Assembly (NCBI GenBank): GCA_947359465.1
Contig: OX375880.1
Location: 16,810,120-16,874,119, forward strand
Source: Metellina segmentata
Lineage: Eukaryota > Arthropoda > Arachnida > Araneae > Tetragnathidae
Reading direction: 5' to 3'
DNA length: 64,000 nt
The translations under genes and the position numbers were made by a program. Within the stretch, counting starts at the first letter, position 1, and each line of letters begins with the position of its first letter. Below, piece by piece: positions 11,035 through 20,432 of this stretch. Under the pieces are notes generated by a model that saw only the letters and a list, made by a program, of their open reading frames with translations, had not been told where the DNA came from and did no database searches.

Positions 11035-11430
11035 AACTGAAAAATTATCAAATGTAAGGTAATCTGGTGTAAAATTTTCCGCAGATTTCAAAACCGTCGA
11101 AATTTTTAATCTATCTTACGATCCCAATTTTACAAAAAAGAACTAAACAATGCCAATCGAAATGTTTTTTTATTTGTTTTGCTTTTCTTCGCTGTGGAAT
11201 GGTTTGAAAGCAGGAAATGAAATCTGTGGATTTCTCGAATCAAACGAAGATCATTCTTCGCAGTGGTTTTCGTATTGGAAAAAATATAAAAGTTTCAATT
11301 TAAAGATTATTTATTTGCAGAAAATCATATTTTTAGGTATCGATCTAATATGAAATTTTCCGCAGATTTCAAATCCTCGAAATTTATACTCTATCTTTAA
11401 CGATCTAGGAGATAGAAAAACAAACCATAT
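11035..11430 (-). repeat. foldback family F arms (two inverted units)
   Basis: Contains two copies of the inverted signature (AAAATTTTCCGCAGATTTCA at about 11072 and GAAATTTTCCGCAGATTTCA at about 11351), each followed by 'TTTTAATCTATCTT..CGATC'. The first is the continuation of the repeat broken by the Tc1-like element. Confidence 0.65.
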
Positions 11431-11559
11431 AACTGAAGTTAAATTTTTTTTTTTTTTTTTTTTTTTTTTAGTCCGCGGACAAATCGTTCCTCCACAAAAT
11501 GAAAACGGAAGCGGAAAAAATAAATTTAGAAACTGCCGTCTCTTTAGGCTGTTGCCATT

Positions 11560-11745
11560 CCAAAGAAAACAATAATAATTACATTCCAGTCAATTCATTT
11601 AAATGTTCTAGATTGAATTTTAAAATTCGGGTTTTACAAAAAAAATTGCAAAAAATTCGGACTACCTGTGTGCCAAATTTCATTATTGTAAGTGCCATAA
11701 ATTCATCCGGACACTGCGTAGTGGAGGTCGGACACTTCCTGAGAT
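11560..11745 (-). repeat. family H repeat, reverse copy
   Basis: Reverse-orientation family H: TCTAGATTGAATTTTAAAAT, then TGTGTGCCAAATTTCATTAT and GTGCCATAAATTCATCCGGA. Preceded at 11447-11470 by a poly-T run. Confidence 0.6.
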
Positions 11746-12481
11746 ACAGCATCTGCTCTTACTGAACATCTTGTATATATTAGAAACTCTTTTCACTGCA
11801 CTTAAAGACATCATTGTAAACACGCTGTTTCCTCAAACCCTAATGAAAAGACATTTTAAGAATTCGGGGCTCTTTGGTATTCCGGTGGCCCTACGGGGCC
11901 GCTTAATACGCCAGGGGGCCCGTATGAACACAGGAAAATCAATTATCGGGGTTAGGGGGGGGGATTTATTTTTATCGTTATTTAATGGCAGTTAAATTAA
12001 AATATTGGATAAAGAGAAGCAATATATATTTTTCAGCAACATTCTAAAATGAGGGCAATAGTTCCCTTTATTGTTTAGTATAAAAGGAATATCCGTAAAA
12101 AGATTAGTTATAACTATTGAAAAAATGTTTTTTTAGACATGTTTTTGCTATCGATCTGACGTAAAATTTCCAGCATATTTGGATAGTTTACGCAGGTATA
12201 GATTCGATAGTTTTAGAATTACGCAGGTGAAGATAGAATGAATATCAGTTGAAATATTCACTCTATCTTTAACCATTGCATGGAACGAAACTTGGATTAG
12301 GAAGGGATAAAAGACATAATTTAATGGCTACCGGAAGCGGACCTTGAAAATAGCGTACAGATCTCATGCAACGCTCGAAAATCTCTTAAGAAAACTCCAT
12401 GTGAACAGACCCACCAGAAAAAAGTAGCTGTTATTTATTATTTCCTGTGTTTACAATAAACTCCGCACATTTGTCTAATGC
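11746..12481. other. intronic sequence, nothing recognised
   Basis: No coding or RNA feature identified. It includes a G-rich patch near 11949 and a partial family F-like stretch at about 12140-12290 (CGATCTGACGTAAAATTTCC). The LTR retrotransposon target site lies at its right edge. Confidence 0.5.
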
Positions 12482-12485
12482 GCAC

Positions 12486-12894
12486 TGTAACGTCGTGATA
12501 AAAGAAATAGCCTTTTTTAAAGAATTAAAGAAAAATTTATTTACAATATGGTAGCGACATCACCGTTACAACTACCTCTCAACATACGTTTTAAACATAA
12601 CGGCTGAAACACGCCATTCGAACACTGCACTCAGTCCACACTTCAACGAAGCATCCAATCGACTCTAAAAGCCGTTACAAAAAAATATCTTTTCACCAAC
12701 GTTATACATAAAAGAAAAAAAATGAACTTCCGGGAAAACCATTTAAGCTCACATAAATATGTCAAAAGAAAAGATATCCTTTCCAAGAGTAATAAGAAGT
12801 ATAAATAAACACAGGAAGTATCACAATATCTTGGAATAAGGAAAAAGAAATATTATCATAACATTTAAAAAATATTCCGGAAGTGTACGTTACA
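12486..12894 (-). repeat. 3' LTR (element orientation)
   Basis: 409 bp, ends TGTAACG...CGTTACA (7-bp inverted termini). It matches the other LTR at every base except 12525 (T here, A at 17912). Confidence 0.95.
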
Positions 12895-12895
12895 A

Positions 12896-12908
12896 CTCTT
12901 CCCCCCTT
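12896..12908 (-). other. polypurine tract of the LTR element
   Basis: On the minus strand this reads AAGGGGGGAAGAG directly before the 3' LTR, the position and composition expected for plus-strand priming during reverse transcription. Confidence 0.85.
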
Positions 12909-13059
12909 AGAATAACTTTTTACCCTGTAAAAAGTTACCATAACTTTTCAAAAAAAAACTAATTTCTACAAAATTTTATACAAATATTTTCAAATATACA
13001 TACAACTGCCAAGTTACCTACAAAACTATAAAATTAAACTCAAAGGACATTTTGGTAAC

Positions 13060-13863
13060 TCAGAACAGTCGGCTAAGGCTGTCAGCATTCTGGTGTTTTC
13101 TGCCCTGACGGTGGATTACCTCATAGTTCCAGGGCTGCAATGCAAGAGCCCATCTCATGAGACGTGGATTTACCCCAGAGTTCTTTTTTAACCATACTAG
13201 AGGATTATGATCAGTTTGGATAAAGAACTTGGTAGGTCCATCCAGGTAGCATCGTAGCTTCTTGACAGCAAACACAATAGCGGCACATTCCTTTTCGGCT
13301 TTCAAGATCTGCGAATGTCGGACCGACATTCGAAATGGCTTCGCACAGAGGGGCTTTATTTCAGAAAGTTCGATATCAAACTGGATACGATCTGTGAGGC
13401 CAGGCACGTTTGAGAAACACTTGGAATATTTACATATAATACAACTGAGCTGGTCAATCTGGTCGTCATCCAGTCTTCCTTTCACTTCACTGTTTCTCAA
13501 TATCTCCTCGAGATAAAAAATATTGGGATTGTTTTCCACAGGCGGAAATTCTTCTTCCAACTCTGATTCTTCATCCTCACAAGTAGTGACCAGATTTATG
13601 AATTCAGGCCTCTGGTAATAAGGTTTTAAAAGATTTACATGGTAGATTTGTGACGAATTTTTCCGGTTAGACAGGGCAACAAAGTAGTTCGTCTCCGAAA
13701 TCTTGCTTTCAATGGTCCCAGGACCCTGCCATTGAACCTCTAACTTATTTACAGGTGAGGGTGCCAGTACCAGTACTTTATCTCCAACATTGAATTCACG
13801 TTTCACGGTATTTTTGTCGTACCATTTTTTTTCTTTTCTTGGCAGCTTCCTCCATATTATCAA
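13060..13863 (-). pseudogene. gypsy-lineage pol 3' part: integrase C-terminal domain, RT start, RNase H end
   Basis: A 267-codon open frame. Residues about 15-85 are the integrase C-terminal SH3-like region (GDKVLVL, then HVNLLKPYY). Residues about 110-188 resemble the pre-RT and RT N-terminal segment (LDDDQIDQL...; GLTDRIQFDI; KPFRMSVRHSQILK). At about residue 189 it jumps to the end of RNase H (AEKECAAIVFAVKKL, IQTDHNPLVWL, HQNADSLSRLF). The RT palm with its YxDD motif and most of RNase H are absent, a loss of roughly 300 residues by comparison with the family. It overlaps the preceding frame by 68 bp at a T-rich run (13820-13840), so a frameshift separates it from the integrase core. Confidence 0.88.
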
Positions 13864-15865
13864 TGGCTAGGCTGCGACATTTTTCCAATCTTCTGAGAAG
13901 ATTGATGATATATTCAACAACTGAAGAATTTCCTTCTTCCGGCTGTAACCAGTTTTCATACAGAAGAGTGACGGGAGTCCGTAAGTTTTTTCCATGAACC
14001 AATTCAGCTGGACTGAATCCGGTGGATTCATGAGTAACTGTCCTTAAGGCGAACAAGACTGCATGGACATGCTTCTCCCAATCTGGTCCTTCTTCGGTAC
14101 ACAAAACTCTCAAAATCCGTTTCAGGGTACGATGAAACCTTTCTACCGGATTGCTCTGGGGATGATACACAGAGCTAAGTACCACCTTGATGCCGAAACG
14201 TTCAAAAAATTCCGATGTGAGTTCGCTCATAAACGAGGTTCCCTGGTCGTGTTGAATCTCCTTAGGAAAACCCATTCGACTAAAAATCTGAAGGAGAGCA
14301 TTAATTACGGATCTAGATGTTATGTTTGGTACTGCCACAGCATCTGGGTACTTCGACGACATACACGATGCCGTAATCAGGTATCTTTGGCCTGAGTCCG
14401 TCACGGGCAAAGGTCCTACAGCGTCAATATTAATACGGGAAAAAACTTCAGTAATCACTGGAACAAGAGTCATGGGCGCTTTTTTCTTGTCCCTTGCCTT
14501 TCCAGCTCTCTGGCAGGAATCGCAAGCCTTCACGAAGTTCTCTGCTTCTTTGTAACAGTTTTTCCAGAAAAAGTACTTGGTCATTCTGTCTTTGGTCTTG
14601 GTGGTCCCAAGATGACCTGACGTGCCTTCATGACACAATTTCAGTATCTTTTCTCGATACTCTATGGGCACGACGATGAGCTTCCTTTCGATACCACTCT
14701 TGTCTTTCTTAATCTTTACCAAAAGTCGGCCTTTCACAAGTTCAAAATCTTTAGGAGGGTTTCCATTTTGGATTTGTTTTACTTGAGAGCTCATCTCTTG
14801 ATCTTCACCTTGAGCCTTGATTAGTTGCTCAGTATCCACTTTTAACAATTCAGTGATATCTTGATCTTCTGCCACATGAGTGAACTCGTCACTTACTTCC
14901 CCTGCTTCCATTTCATTTTTTCCCAATGTAATAAATTCTTCGTCTGGGATAGGTTTTTCGGATTCTTTAATTAAAGATTGAGATTCTTCCCTTTCTTTCA
15001 CTTTTTTCTGATGCCTTGTCAGTGCTGCATTTAGTTGATCCACAGATTGACAATCTTCCCTTTTTAACAAGGCAGCAGTCCGATTCCCTAAAAGATATCG
15101 TCCGCGGTCTAGTTCATCTGGAATCACAGCAGCTTTAGTGAGTGTTTTTCCCAATTCACACTCTACCAAAACTTCGGCAAGAGGTAAACAAGTTGAGCTG
15201 GAGTCCAAAGGTTGCTGTACCCAAACATGTTCACCCGTCATGTCAGATGAATTCACCAATTTCCGACACACAATGTCAATGGTCGCTCCGGTGTCTCTTA
15301 GTAGATTTATATCCTGACCGTTTATTTTTCCTTTCATGATATACGGTTCCAGGTACTTCTCAGGTTCTTTGTCCGAAATGTAATTTACAGTTTCCGGTTT
15401 CTTCAACTTTGGACAATTTGGTCGGATATGACCAGGCTGATTGCAATGAAAACACCGCATCTGTCTCCTGCGGTCGAATTCCGGATTTGGGTCTTGTTCC
15501 GAAAATCTTCGTTCTATCTTAACCCCTTTACCATTTATGGTATCACTTCTCCTTGGTGGATTATCGGTCTTTTCAAACTTGTTTTGAACTCTACCCTCGA
15601 ACTTGTCTTTCGCAAAGACAGGGTATCGTTTCACAGTTCGTCTAATGTCTTCAAACTTCTCCAACAGTTCCACCAAATCTGTAGGGGAGTTTATTTCTGT
15701 CCATTCTCTGAGATACATATCTTTGAATTCGGATGGTGTTTTTTTCTTCATCTGATCTGTGATGATCAAATCTCTGTTTTTCAAAAGTAAGGACCTGACA
15801 ACCTGCAATCCATCCATCGAAATAAGTAGACAATTCATGATAGAAATCCCTCCAGTTCCGATCAA
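13796..15865 (-). CDS. gypsy-lineage gag-pol: gag C-terminus, zinc knuckle, protease, integrase
   Basis: A 689-codon open frame. Residues 26-80 continue gag (DLIITDQMKKKTPSEFK). A CCHC zinc knuckle lies at C138, C141, H146, C151. The aspartic protease active site is LLRDTGATIDIV (D191-T-G-A). The integrase zinc-binding domain is H412-x5-H418-x29-C448-x2-C451, and the catalytic core has D481 (INIDAVGPL), D540 (QHDQGTSF) and E575 (SNPVERFHRT). The D540-E575 spacing has 34 residues between, one fewer than the usual 35, because the loop before the Glu is short by one. The integrase nicks host DNA and inserts the cDNA. No RT motif lies between protease and integrase, which defines the unusual order. 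The frame is open throughout, but gag and integrase C-terminus are separated from it by frameshifts. Confidence 0.9.
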   Translation of the reverse strand: MIGTGGISIMNCLLISMDGLQVVRSLLLKNRDLIITDQMKKKTPSEFKDMYLREWTEINSPTDLVELLEKFEDIRRTVKRYPVFAKDKFEGRVQNKFEKTDNPPRRSDTINGKGVKIERRFSEQDPNPEFDRRRQMRCFHCNQPGHIRPNCPKLKKPETVNYISDKEPEKYLEPYIMKGKINGQDINLLRDTGATIDIVCRKLVNSSDMTGEHVWVQQPLDSSSTCLPLAEVLVECELGKTLTKAAVIPDELDRGRYLLGNRTAALLKREDCQSVDQLNAALTRHQKKVKEREESQSLIKESEKPIPDEEFITLGKNEMEAGEVSDEFTHVAEDQDITELLKVDTEQLIKAQGEDQEMSSQVKQIQNGNPPKDFELVKGRLLVKIKKDKSGIERKLIVVPIEYREKILKLCHEGTSGHLGTTKTKDRMTKYFFWKNCYKEAENFVKACDSCQRAGKARDKKKAPMTLVPVITEVFSRINIDAVGPLPVTDSGQRYLITASCMSSKYPDAVAVPNITSRSVINALLQIFSRMGFPKEIQHDQGTSFMSELTSEFFERFGIKVVLSSVYHPQSNPVERFHRTLKRILRVLCTEEGPDWEKHVHAVLFALRTVTHESTGFSPAELVHGKNLRTPVTLLYENWLQPEEGNSSVVEYIINLLRRLEKCRSLAIDNMEEAAKKRKKMVRQKYRET

Positions 15866-16501
15866 CTGCTTTATGGTGTGAACTAAATAACTGTCGAAAT
15901 CTTTCTGGTGTTAGTTTGAACCTTTTTAACAGAATATTTTTGATGTGATCATAATTTGTAGCTAGGTCAGCTGGTTCACGGGCTATTATATGAGCAATCT
16001 CTTGGGGGATCAAACTTAGTAGGTGAGATACCCACATTTCTTTTCCCAACGACAGCAAAGTTGCCTGTCGCTCGAACAAGATTAAATAAAGACTCATATC
16101 ATCTTTCATGTCGTATTTCGGAAGGATCTTGGTCAAGTCTCGATTCGATGGTCTAGAATGAGCAACTGCACCTTGCTGGGTTTGTCTAGTTGCTTCTATT
16201 CTCAATTTTTCCAACTCATACTCTCGTTCTTTCTGCTTTTCTTCAAGGGCTTCAATTCTCCGCTTTTCTTCCACTTCAAGGGCTTCATTTCTCCGCTTTT
16301 TACCACTTCAAAGGCTTCATTTGTCTTTCGAGTTTCTATAATTCTACCAAAAAGTGCTTTGGTGAATTCCTCATCATATCCCTCACTTGAAGTAATAAGA
16401 TTCACTAACTGTTTTATGGATTTTTCTACGGTGATTTCTAAATATATCTCCTCCACCAATTTGATCAAGTCCTCTTTCTTGCCCTTAACTAAATAAGTCA
16501 T
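15651..16501 (-). pseudogene. gypsy-lineage gag, frameshifted
   Basis: Gag starts at 16501 (MTYLVKGKKEDLIKLVEEIY) and continues across a shift near 16290 into the frame 16274-15651. That frame has a charged coiled coil (EEKQKEREYELEKLRIEATR) and the conserved gag core (LPKYDMKDDMSLYLILFERQ; WVSHLLSLIPQEIAHIIARE; YDHIKNILLKRFKLTPERFR). A second shift near 15800-15850 moves it into the pol frame. Gag forms the cytoplasmic particle in which reverse transcription takes place. The two shifts suggest decay or assembly indels; the element is otherwise young. Confidence 0.85.
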
Positions 16502-17090
16502 GATTAAATTCTAAACAGTTTCCCCCTTTGGACTCAAATATAACGTAAGGTACAAAATGAAAACTTTTCGAAACCGAAACCGTCCAGAATTCTGACTTAC
16601 CTTATAGCCAAGCCACAAGAAATATAACTCAAAGACAATAGAACAATAGAAAAGAAATAAATGTACAAAAACCAATTTTGTAACCCAAAAGACCTTAAAA
16701 AGAAAATTAATTTTTTAAAAATTTAAATCAAAATACCATTTCAAATACAAAACAAATTTAAATTATTAACTAAGATAAATAATCATCTACGACAACTAAA
16801 ATCTCTTAAATTTCTATTTCACATAAATTCCAAATCAATACTAATTTCTATTATAAAAGCAAAATTTGAAATTAAGAAATTTTTTTGTTTCGAAACCTGT
16901 TACGATAAATGGAAGTTATCACAAAAACAGAAGTAAAATTGTACATTAAATATAATAGTGCATAAAACTTTAGACTTAAAACCGAAACCACTTATCTGGA
17001 ACAGTTGCTTGATGGTACACAGGAAGTCCTTGAGCAGGAACCCAAAGTTCGAACTGGACTTTGCTGACGATGACAGGACGGGATGCCCAA
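16502..17090 (-). other. LTR-element leader, unique part
   Basis: Untranslated leader between gag and the tandem repeat. Very AT-rich at 16640-16900; no coding similarity was seen. Confidence 0.6.
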
Positions 17091-17815
17091 AAAGTTCGGA
17101 CCGGATGGCCCTTTCGATGCTGAACACACACGCGTTTCACACACAGGAACAGGACGGGATGTCCCAATTCTACTGACCGGACTAAGCTTCGTTGCTGGAC
17201 ACACGCAGTAACAGGCCACGTTTCATACACAGAAACAGAACGGGATATCCAAAAACATCGGACCGGATGGCCCACTTCGTTGCTGCCGGACGCACGCAAA
17301 TTCTCCACTCGCGAGGACGGGATGTCCACAAACTTCGGACCGGATGGCCCCCTTCGTTGCTGCCGGACGCACGCAAATACTCTACTCACAAGGACGGGAT
17401 GTCCACAAACTTCGGACCGGATGGCCCCTTCGTTGCTGCCGGACGCACGCAAATACTCCACTCACGAGGACGGGATGTCCACAAACTTCGGACCGGATGG
17501 CCCCTTCGTTGCTGCCGGACGCACGCAAATACTCTACTCACAAGGACGGGATGTCCACAAACTTCGGACCGGATGGCCCCTTCGTTGCTGCCGGACGCAC
17601 GCAAATACTCCACTCACGAGGACGGGATGTCCACAAACTTCGGACCGGATGGCCCCTTCGTTGCTGCCGGACGCACGCAAATATTCCACTCACGAGGACG
17701 GGATGTCCAAAAACTTCAGACCGGATGGCCTTCTTCGTTGCTGCAGGACGCACGCAAATTTTCGCTGAACACAGGACGAGATGTCCACAGTTTATTCTCA
17801 AATCAGGACGGGATG
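17091..17815. repeat. 76-bp tandem repeat in the LTR-element leader
   Basis: Units begin at 17314, 17391, 17467, 17543, 17619 and 17695 (spacing 77, 76, 76, 76, 76), with diverged units on both sides. Each unit contains GGACGGGATGTCC, CTTCGGACCGGATGGCC and GTTGCTGCCGGACGCACGCA. The unit has no stop in any frame and 76 is not a multiple of 3, so all three frames stay open. The overlapping ORFs of 107-213 codons on both strands are artefacts of this. Confidence 0.93.
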
Positions 17816-17872
17816 TCCAAGACTTCAATTTAATGGGAACGATCACAGTGCATGCCACCATTAATAGGTAGC

Positions 17873-18281
17873 TGTAACGTCGTGATAAAAGAAATAGCCT
17901 TTTTTAAAGAAATAAAGAAAAATTTATTTACAATATGGTAGCGACATCACCGTTACAACTACCTCTCAACATACGTTTTAAACATAACGGCTGAAACACG
18001 CCATTCGAACACTGCACTCAGTCCACACTTCAACGAAGCATCCAATCGACTCTAAAAGCCGTTACAAAAAAATATCTTTTCACCAACGTTATACATAAAA
18101 GAAAAAAAATGAACTTCCGGGAAAACCATTTAAGCTCACATAAATATGTCAAAAGAAAAGATATCCTTTCCAAGAGTAATAAGAAGTATAAATAAACACA
18201 GGAAGTATCACAATATCTTGGAATAAGGAAAAAGAAATATTATCATAACATTTAAAAAATATTCCGGAAGTGTACGTTACA
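17873..18281 (-). repeat. 5' LTR (element orientation)
   Basis: 409 bp, TGTAACG...CGTTACA, 408 of 409 bases identical to the other LTR. The first internal bases on the minus strand (GCTACCTATTAATGGTGGC) give no certain primer-binding site; TGGTGGC, 12 bases in, is a weak candidate. Confidence 0.95.
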
Positions 18282-18285
18282 GCAC

Positions 18286-18565
18286 TTTGTGATTGGCATT
18301 AATCGGTTGCATCTGAATCTTAAACGTATCAAACATGTTTATCTATAGCGATGTCTGTATTTAATAAACGACGTATTTATAGCAGAATCGACATTTTAGA
18401 CATTCACTTGGTATGGATTGTTGCTCTAAGATTATCTGTTTTCGCTCCTGAGATACCAAATTAAACCCTCGCCGCCTACGTGTTCAGAGAGCGCAGATGA
18501 TATATTTCGATTCAAAAGGAAACTCAAGACGTGAAATTTAGAACATTACATCAAGCTGTTTCGTA
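18286..18565 (+). promoter_or_regulatory. 5' flank of the MATH-BTB gene
   Basis: Host sequence between the LTR element and the start codon. It contains a GATTGG (inverted CCAAT) at 18290, but no TATA box in a convincing place. The proximal promoter must lie in these 280 bp or in what the LTR element displaced. Function is an inference. Confidence 0.35.
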
Positions 18566-20116
18566 ATGGCGCTCGACACCTCGATGGAGAAAGGAACGTT
18601 TACATTCATCTGGAAAATAGAAAACTTCAGCCATTGTCTGCAGACGCGAGGGGAAATGCTAAAGAGTCCAGTGTTCATCGTTGACTCTCTTAATAAGTCT
18701 CATTGGAGGATATGGATCTATCCTAAAGGTGATGATGATGGATATTTAAGATTATTTCTTGGTTGTGACTTTTTGAAATCTAATATCGTCATTGACTTTC
18801 AACTATCTATTGTGGCTGCTGATGGTTCGATTATAAATAAGAAAAGAGTTCTGGGTGTAACTTTCGTTTCCGTATTTTTACGAGAGGTGTCGGGAAATAC
18901 GTTAAATCACAAAGACGTTTGTGAAACGAAGCGATCCATCTACTTGCCGCAAGACACCTTAACTGTGTTTTGTCGGCTGTGGAAAGCAAACGGAGACATC
19001 GGCGAACACGTCCAATGTTTAGCGCGTTCTCATCTCGGTGTGAAACGAATGTCCAAGCTTTGGAACATACAGGACTTTAGCAAGCTCGAGCTGGATGATG
19101 CGAGTAGCCCAACGGTGTCGTTCGCTGTGATGAATCACACCCCGATGGTTCTCAAAGTGTCCTTAGAATGCGTGGTCCAGGAGATATTCCTTAGGATCCT
19201 TATCAGTCGTAAGAAATGCCCTTTTAAATTATTACTATCCTGTACAATATCTGTTTTGAATCGCTACAAAATATCCGTGAAAGAGATTCAGGGTAAGCTT
19301 ATGTGCCCAAAAAAACAAGAACTTTCGTGGACTTTTCCGAAGTTCATCTCTAGAAGAGAGTTGATGGATAGTAAGAAAGATCTTTTACCTCAGGATGTCC
19401 TGACTCTAAAATTCGAGTTCACACTTTCCTTTGGATTGCAATATGAAAATATAGACAGCATCCACTATGGACCACCGACAAGCCAGAGTGAGGATTCGAT
19501 CGGAATTTGGTCGAACACTACAGAATCTTCTCACAATCGTCCTCCTACCGCTTCGGAGACCGAAGGCTATCTGAAAAGTGACCTTCTGTCTTTGTACCAC
19601 GAGCAATCTCTGAGTGACTTCGAGTTGAGGTCGGAAGGTGTCACATTCCCTGTCCACAAGACAATCCTCTGTGCCCGGTCCCCAGTCTTCAAAGCAATGT
19701 TCACTTCCGACATGCAAGAGGTCACCACCAACTACCTAAATGTGCCAGACATAGATGCAGAAACCCTGATCCGAATGCTGCTCTACGTTTACACCGACAC
19801 CGTCGAGGACTCGGAGTTGGAAAGCGCTTCCAAGTTGTTCTACGCTTCGGATAAATACCAGATACTGTACCTGAAGCAGAAGTGTTCTTTTGCATTGAAA
19901 TCCAACCTGACGGTGAACAATGTAAGCGTGGTCTTGGCTTTAGCCGACAGGCACCAGGACGACGAACTGACATCGGCTGTCCAGGATTTCATTCTCAAAC
20001 ATGATGTAGAGATCGAGCGGTCTAGTGAATGGATGGAATTCGATCAAAGTAATACCCTTTTAGCTACCATTACAATGTATGCAGTTTTCAGAAAGAAGCT
20101 TCAATTAAAATCGTAA
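18566..20116 (+). CDS. MATH-BTB (speckle-type POZ-like) protein, intact, intronless
   Basis: 516 codons, ATG in TCGTAATGG. Proteins of this kind recruit substrates through the MATH (TRAF-like) domain and bind cullin-3 through BTB, acting as ubiquitin-ligase adaptors in nucleus or cytoplasm. A MATH domain spans about residues 10-155 (FTFIWKIENFSHC; SPVFIVDSLNKSHWRIWIYP). A second TRAF-like block lies at about 195-305 (LSWTFPKFISRRELMDSKKD, LLPQDVLTLKFEFTLS). The BTB domain is at about 339-447 (LSDFELRSEGVTFPVHK; ILCARSPVFKAMFTSDMQE; LLYVYTDTVED; LFYASDKYQI). A BACK-like tail (ALADRHQDDELTSAVQDFI) follows to the end. No intron is apparent. It sits inside nrf-6-like intron 2 on the opposite strand, just downstream of the young LTR insertion. 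The first MATH domain is more diverged than the BTB from the paralog at 53858. A specific substrate cannot be named. Confidence 0.95.
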   Translation: MALDTSMEKGTFTFIWKIENFSHCLQTRGEMLKSPVFIVDSLNKSHWRIWIYPKGDDDGYLRLFLGCDFLKSNIVIDFQLSIVAADGSIINKKRVLGVTFVSVFLREVSGNTLNHKDVCETKRSIYLPQDTLTVFCRLWKANGDIGEHVQCLARSHLGVKRMSKLWNIQDFSKLELDDASSPTVSFAVMNHTPMVLKVSLECVVQEIFLRILISRKKCPFKLLLSCTISVLNRYKISVKEIQGKLMCPKKQELSWTFPKFISRRELMDSKKDLLPQDVLTLKFEFTLSFGLQYENIDSIHYGPPTSQSEDSIGIWSNTTESSHNRPPTASETEGYLKSDLLSLYHEQSLSDFELRSEGVTFPVHKTILCARSPVFKAMFTSDMQEVTTNYLNVPDIDAETLIRMLLYVYTDTVEDSELESASKLFYASDKYQILYLKQKCSFALKSNLTVNNVSVVLALADRHQDDELTSAVQDFILKHDVEIERSSEWMEFDQSNTLLATITMYAVFRKKLQLKS

Positions 20117-20426
20117 TGACCAGTAGGATAATATTAAATAGCATTCTCTACAAAAGCTCCGACAATTGTAATGACTAACTTTCATTCTTCAGAAAAGATT
20201 GTGGTTAATGATATTAAGTTCAAATGTGGACACATTTCGTTCTTTAAATTTCGCCTGTGTTGAGAGTATTTGGTTTTACAATTGTTCTCTTTAGTAGATC
20301 TTGTTTGGTAAGTTAAATTAAATAATTTATCGATCATTCTTGAAGAAATGTGCAGAGTATTCTGTTCATTTGAAAAAAATATCCATATTAGTTCTTAGTT
20401 CTGCAAAGCTTGTTCAAGGAATTTTA

Positions 20427-20432
20427 AATAAA
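20427..20432 (+). terminator. candidate polyadenylation signal of the MATH-BTB gene
   Basis: AATAAA about 310 bases after the stop codon, the first canonical hexamer in the downstream AT-rich sequence. Confidence 0.45.

Larger units (their letters stand above)
12482..18285 (-). mobile_element. Ty3/gypsy-lineage LTR retrotransposon, gmr1-like domain order, with target duplication
   Basis: The complete insertion consists of LTRs at 12486-12894 and 17873-18281 with a 4-bp duplication GCAC at 12482-12485 and 18282-18285. It is transcribed on the minus strand. Internal order 5' to 3' is a leader with a 76-bp tandem repeat, gag with zinc knuckle, protease, integrase, then a short RT start fused to the end of RNase H. 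Integrase before RT is the reverse of ordinary Ty3/gypsy elements and matches gmr1-like elements. Most of RT is missing, so this copy cannot move by itself. LTR identity (one difference in 409) says it is young. It lies inside nrf-6-like intron 2, about 280 bp upstream of the MATH-BTB gene. Confidence 0.92.

Noticed and set aside
17192..17871. Long overlapping ORFs (up to 213 codons) on both strands
   Set aside because: They arise because a 76-bp repeat unit has no stop in any frame and steps one frame per unit; all three frames are open and no domain is present.
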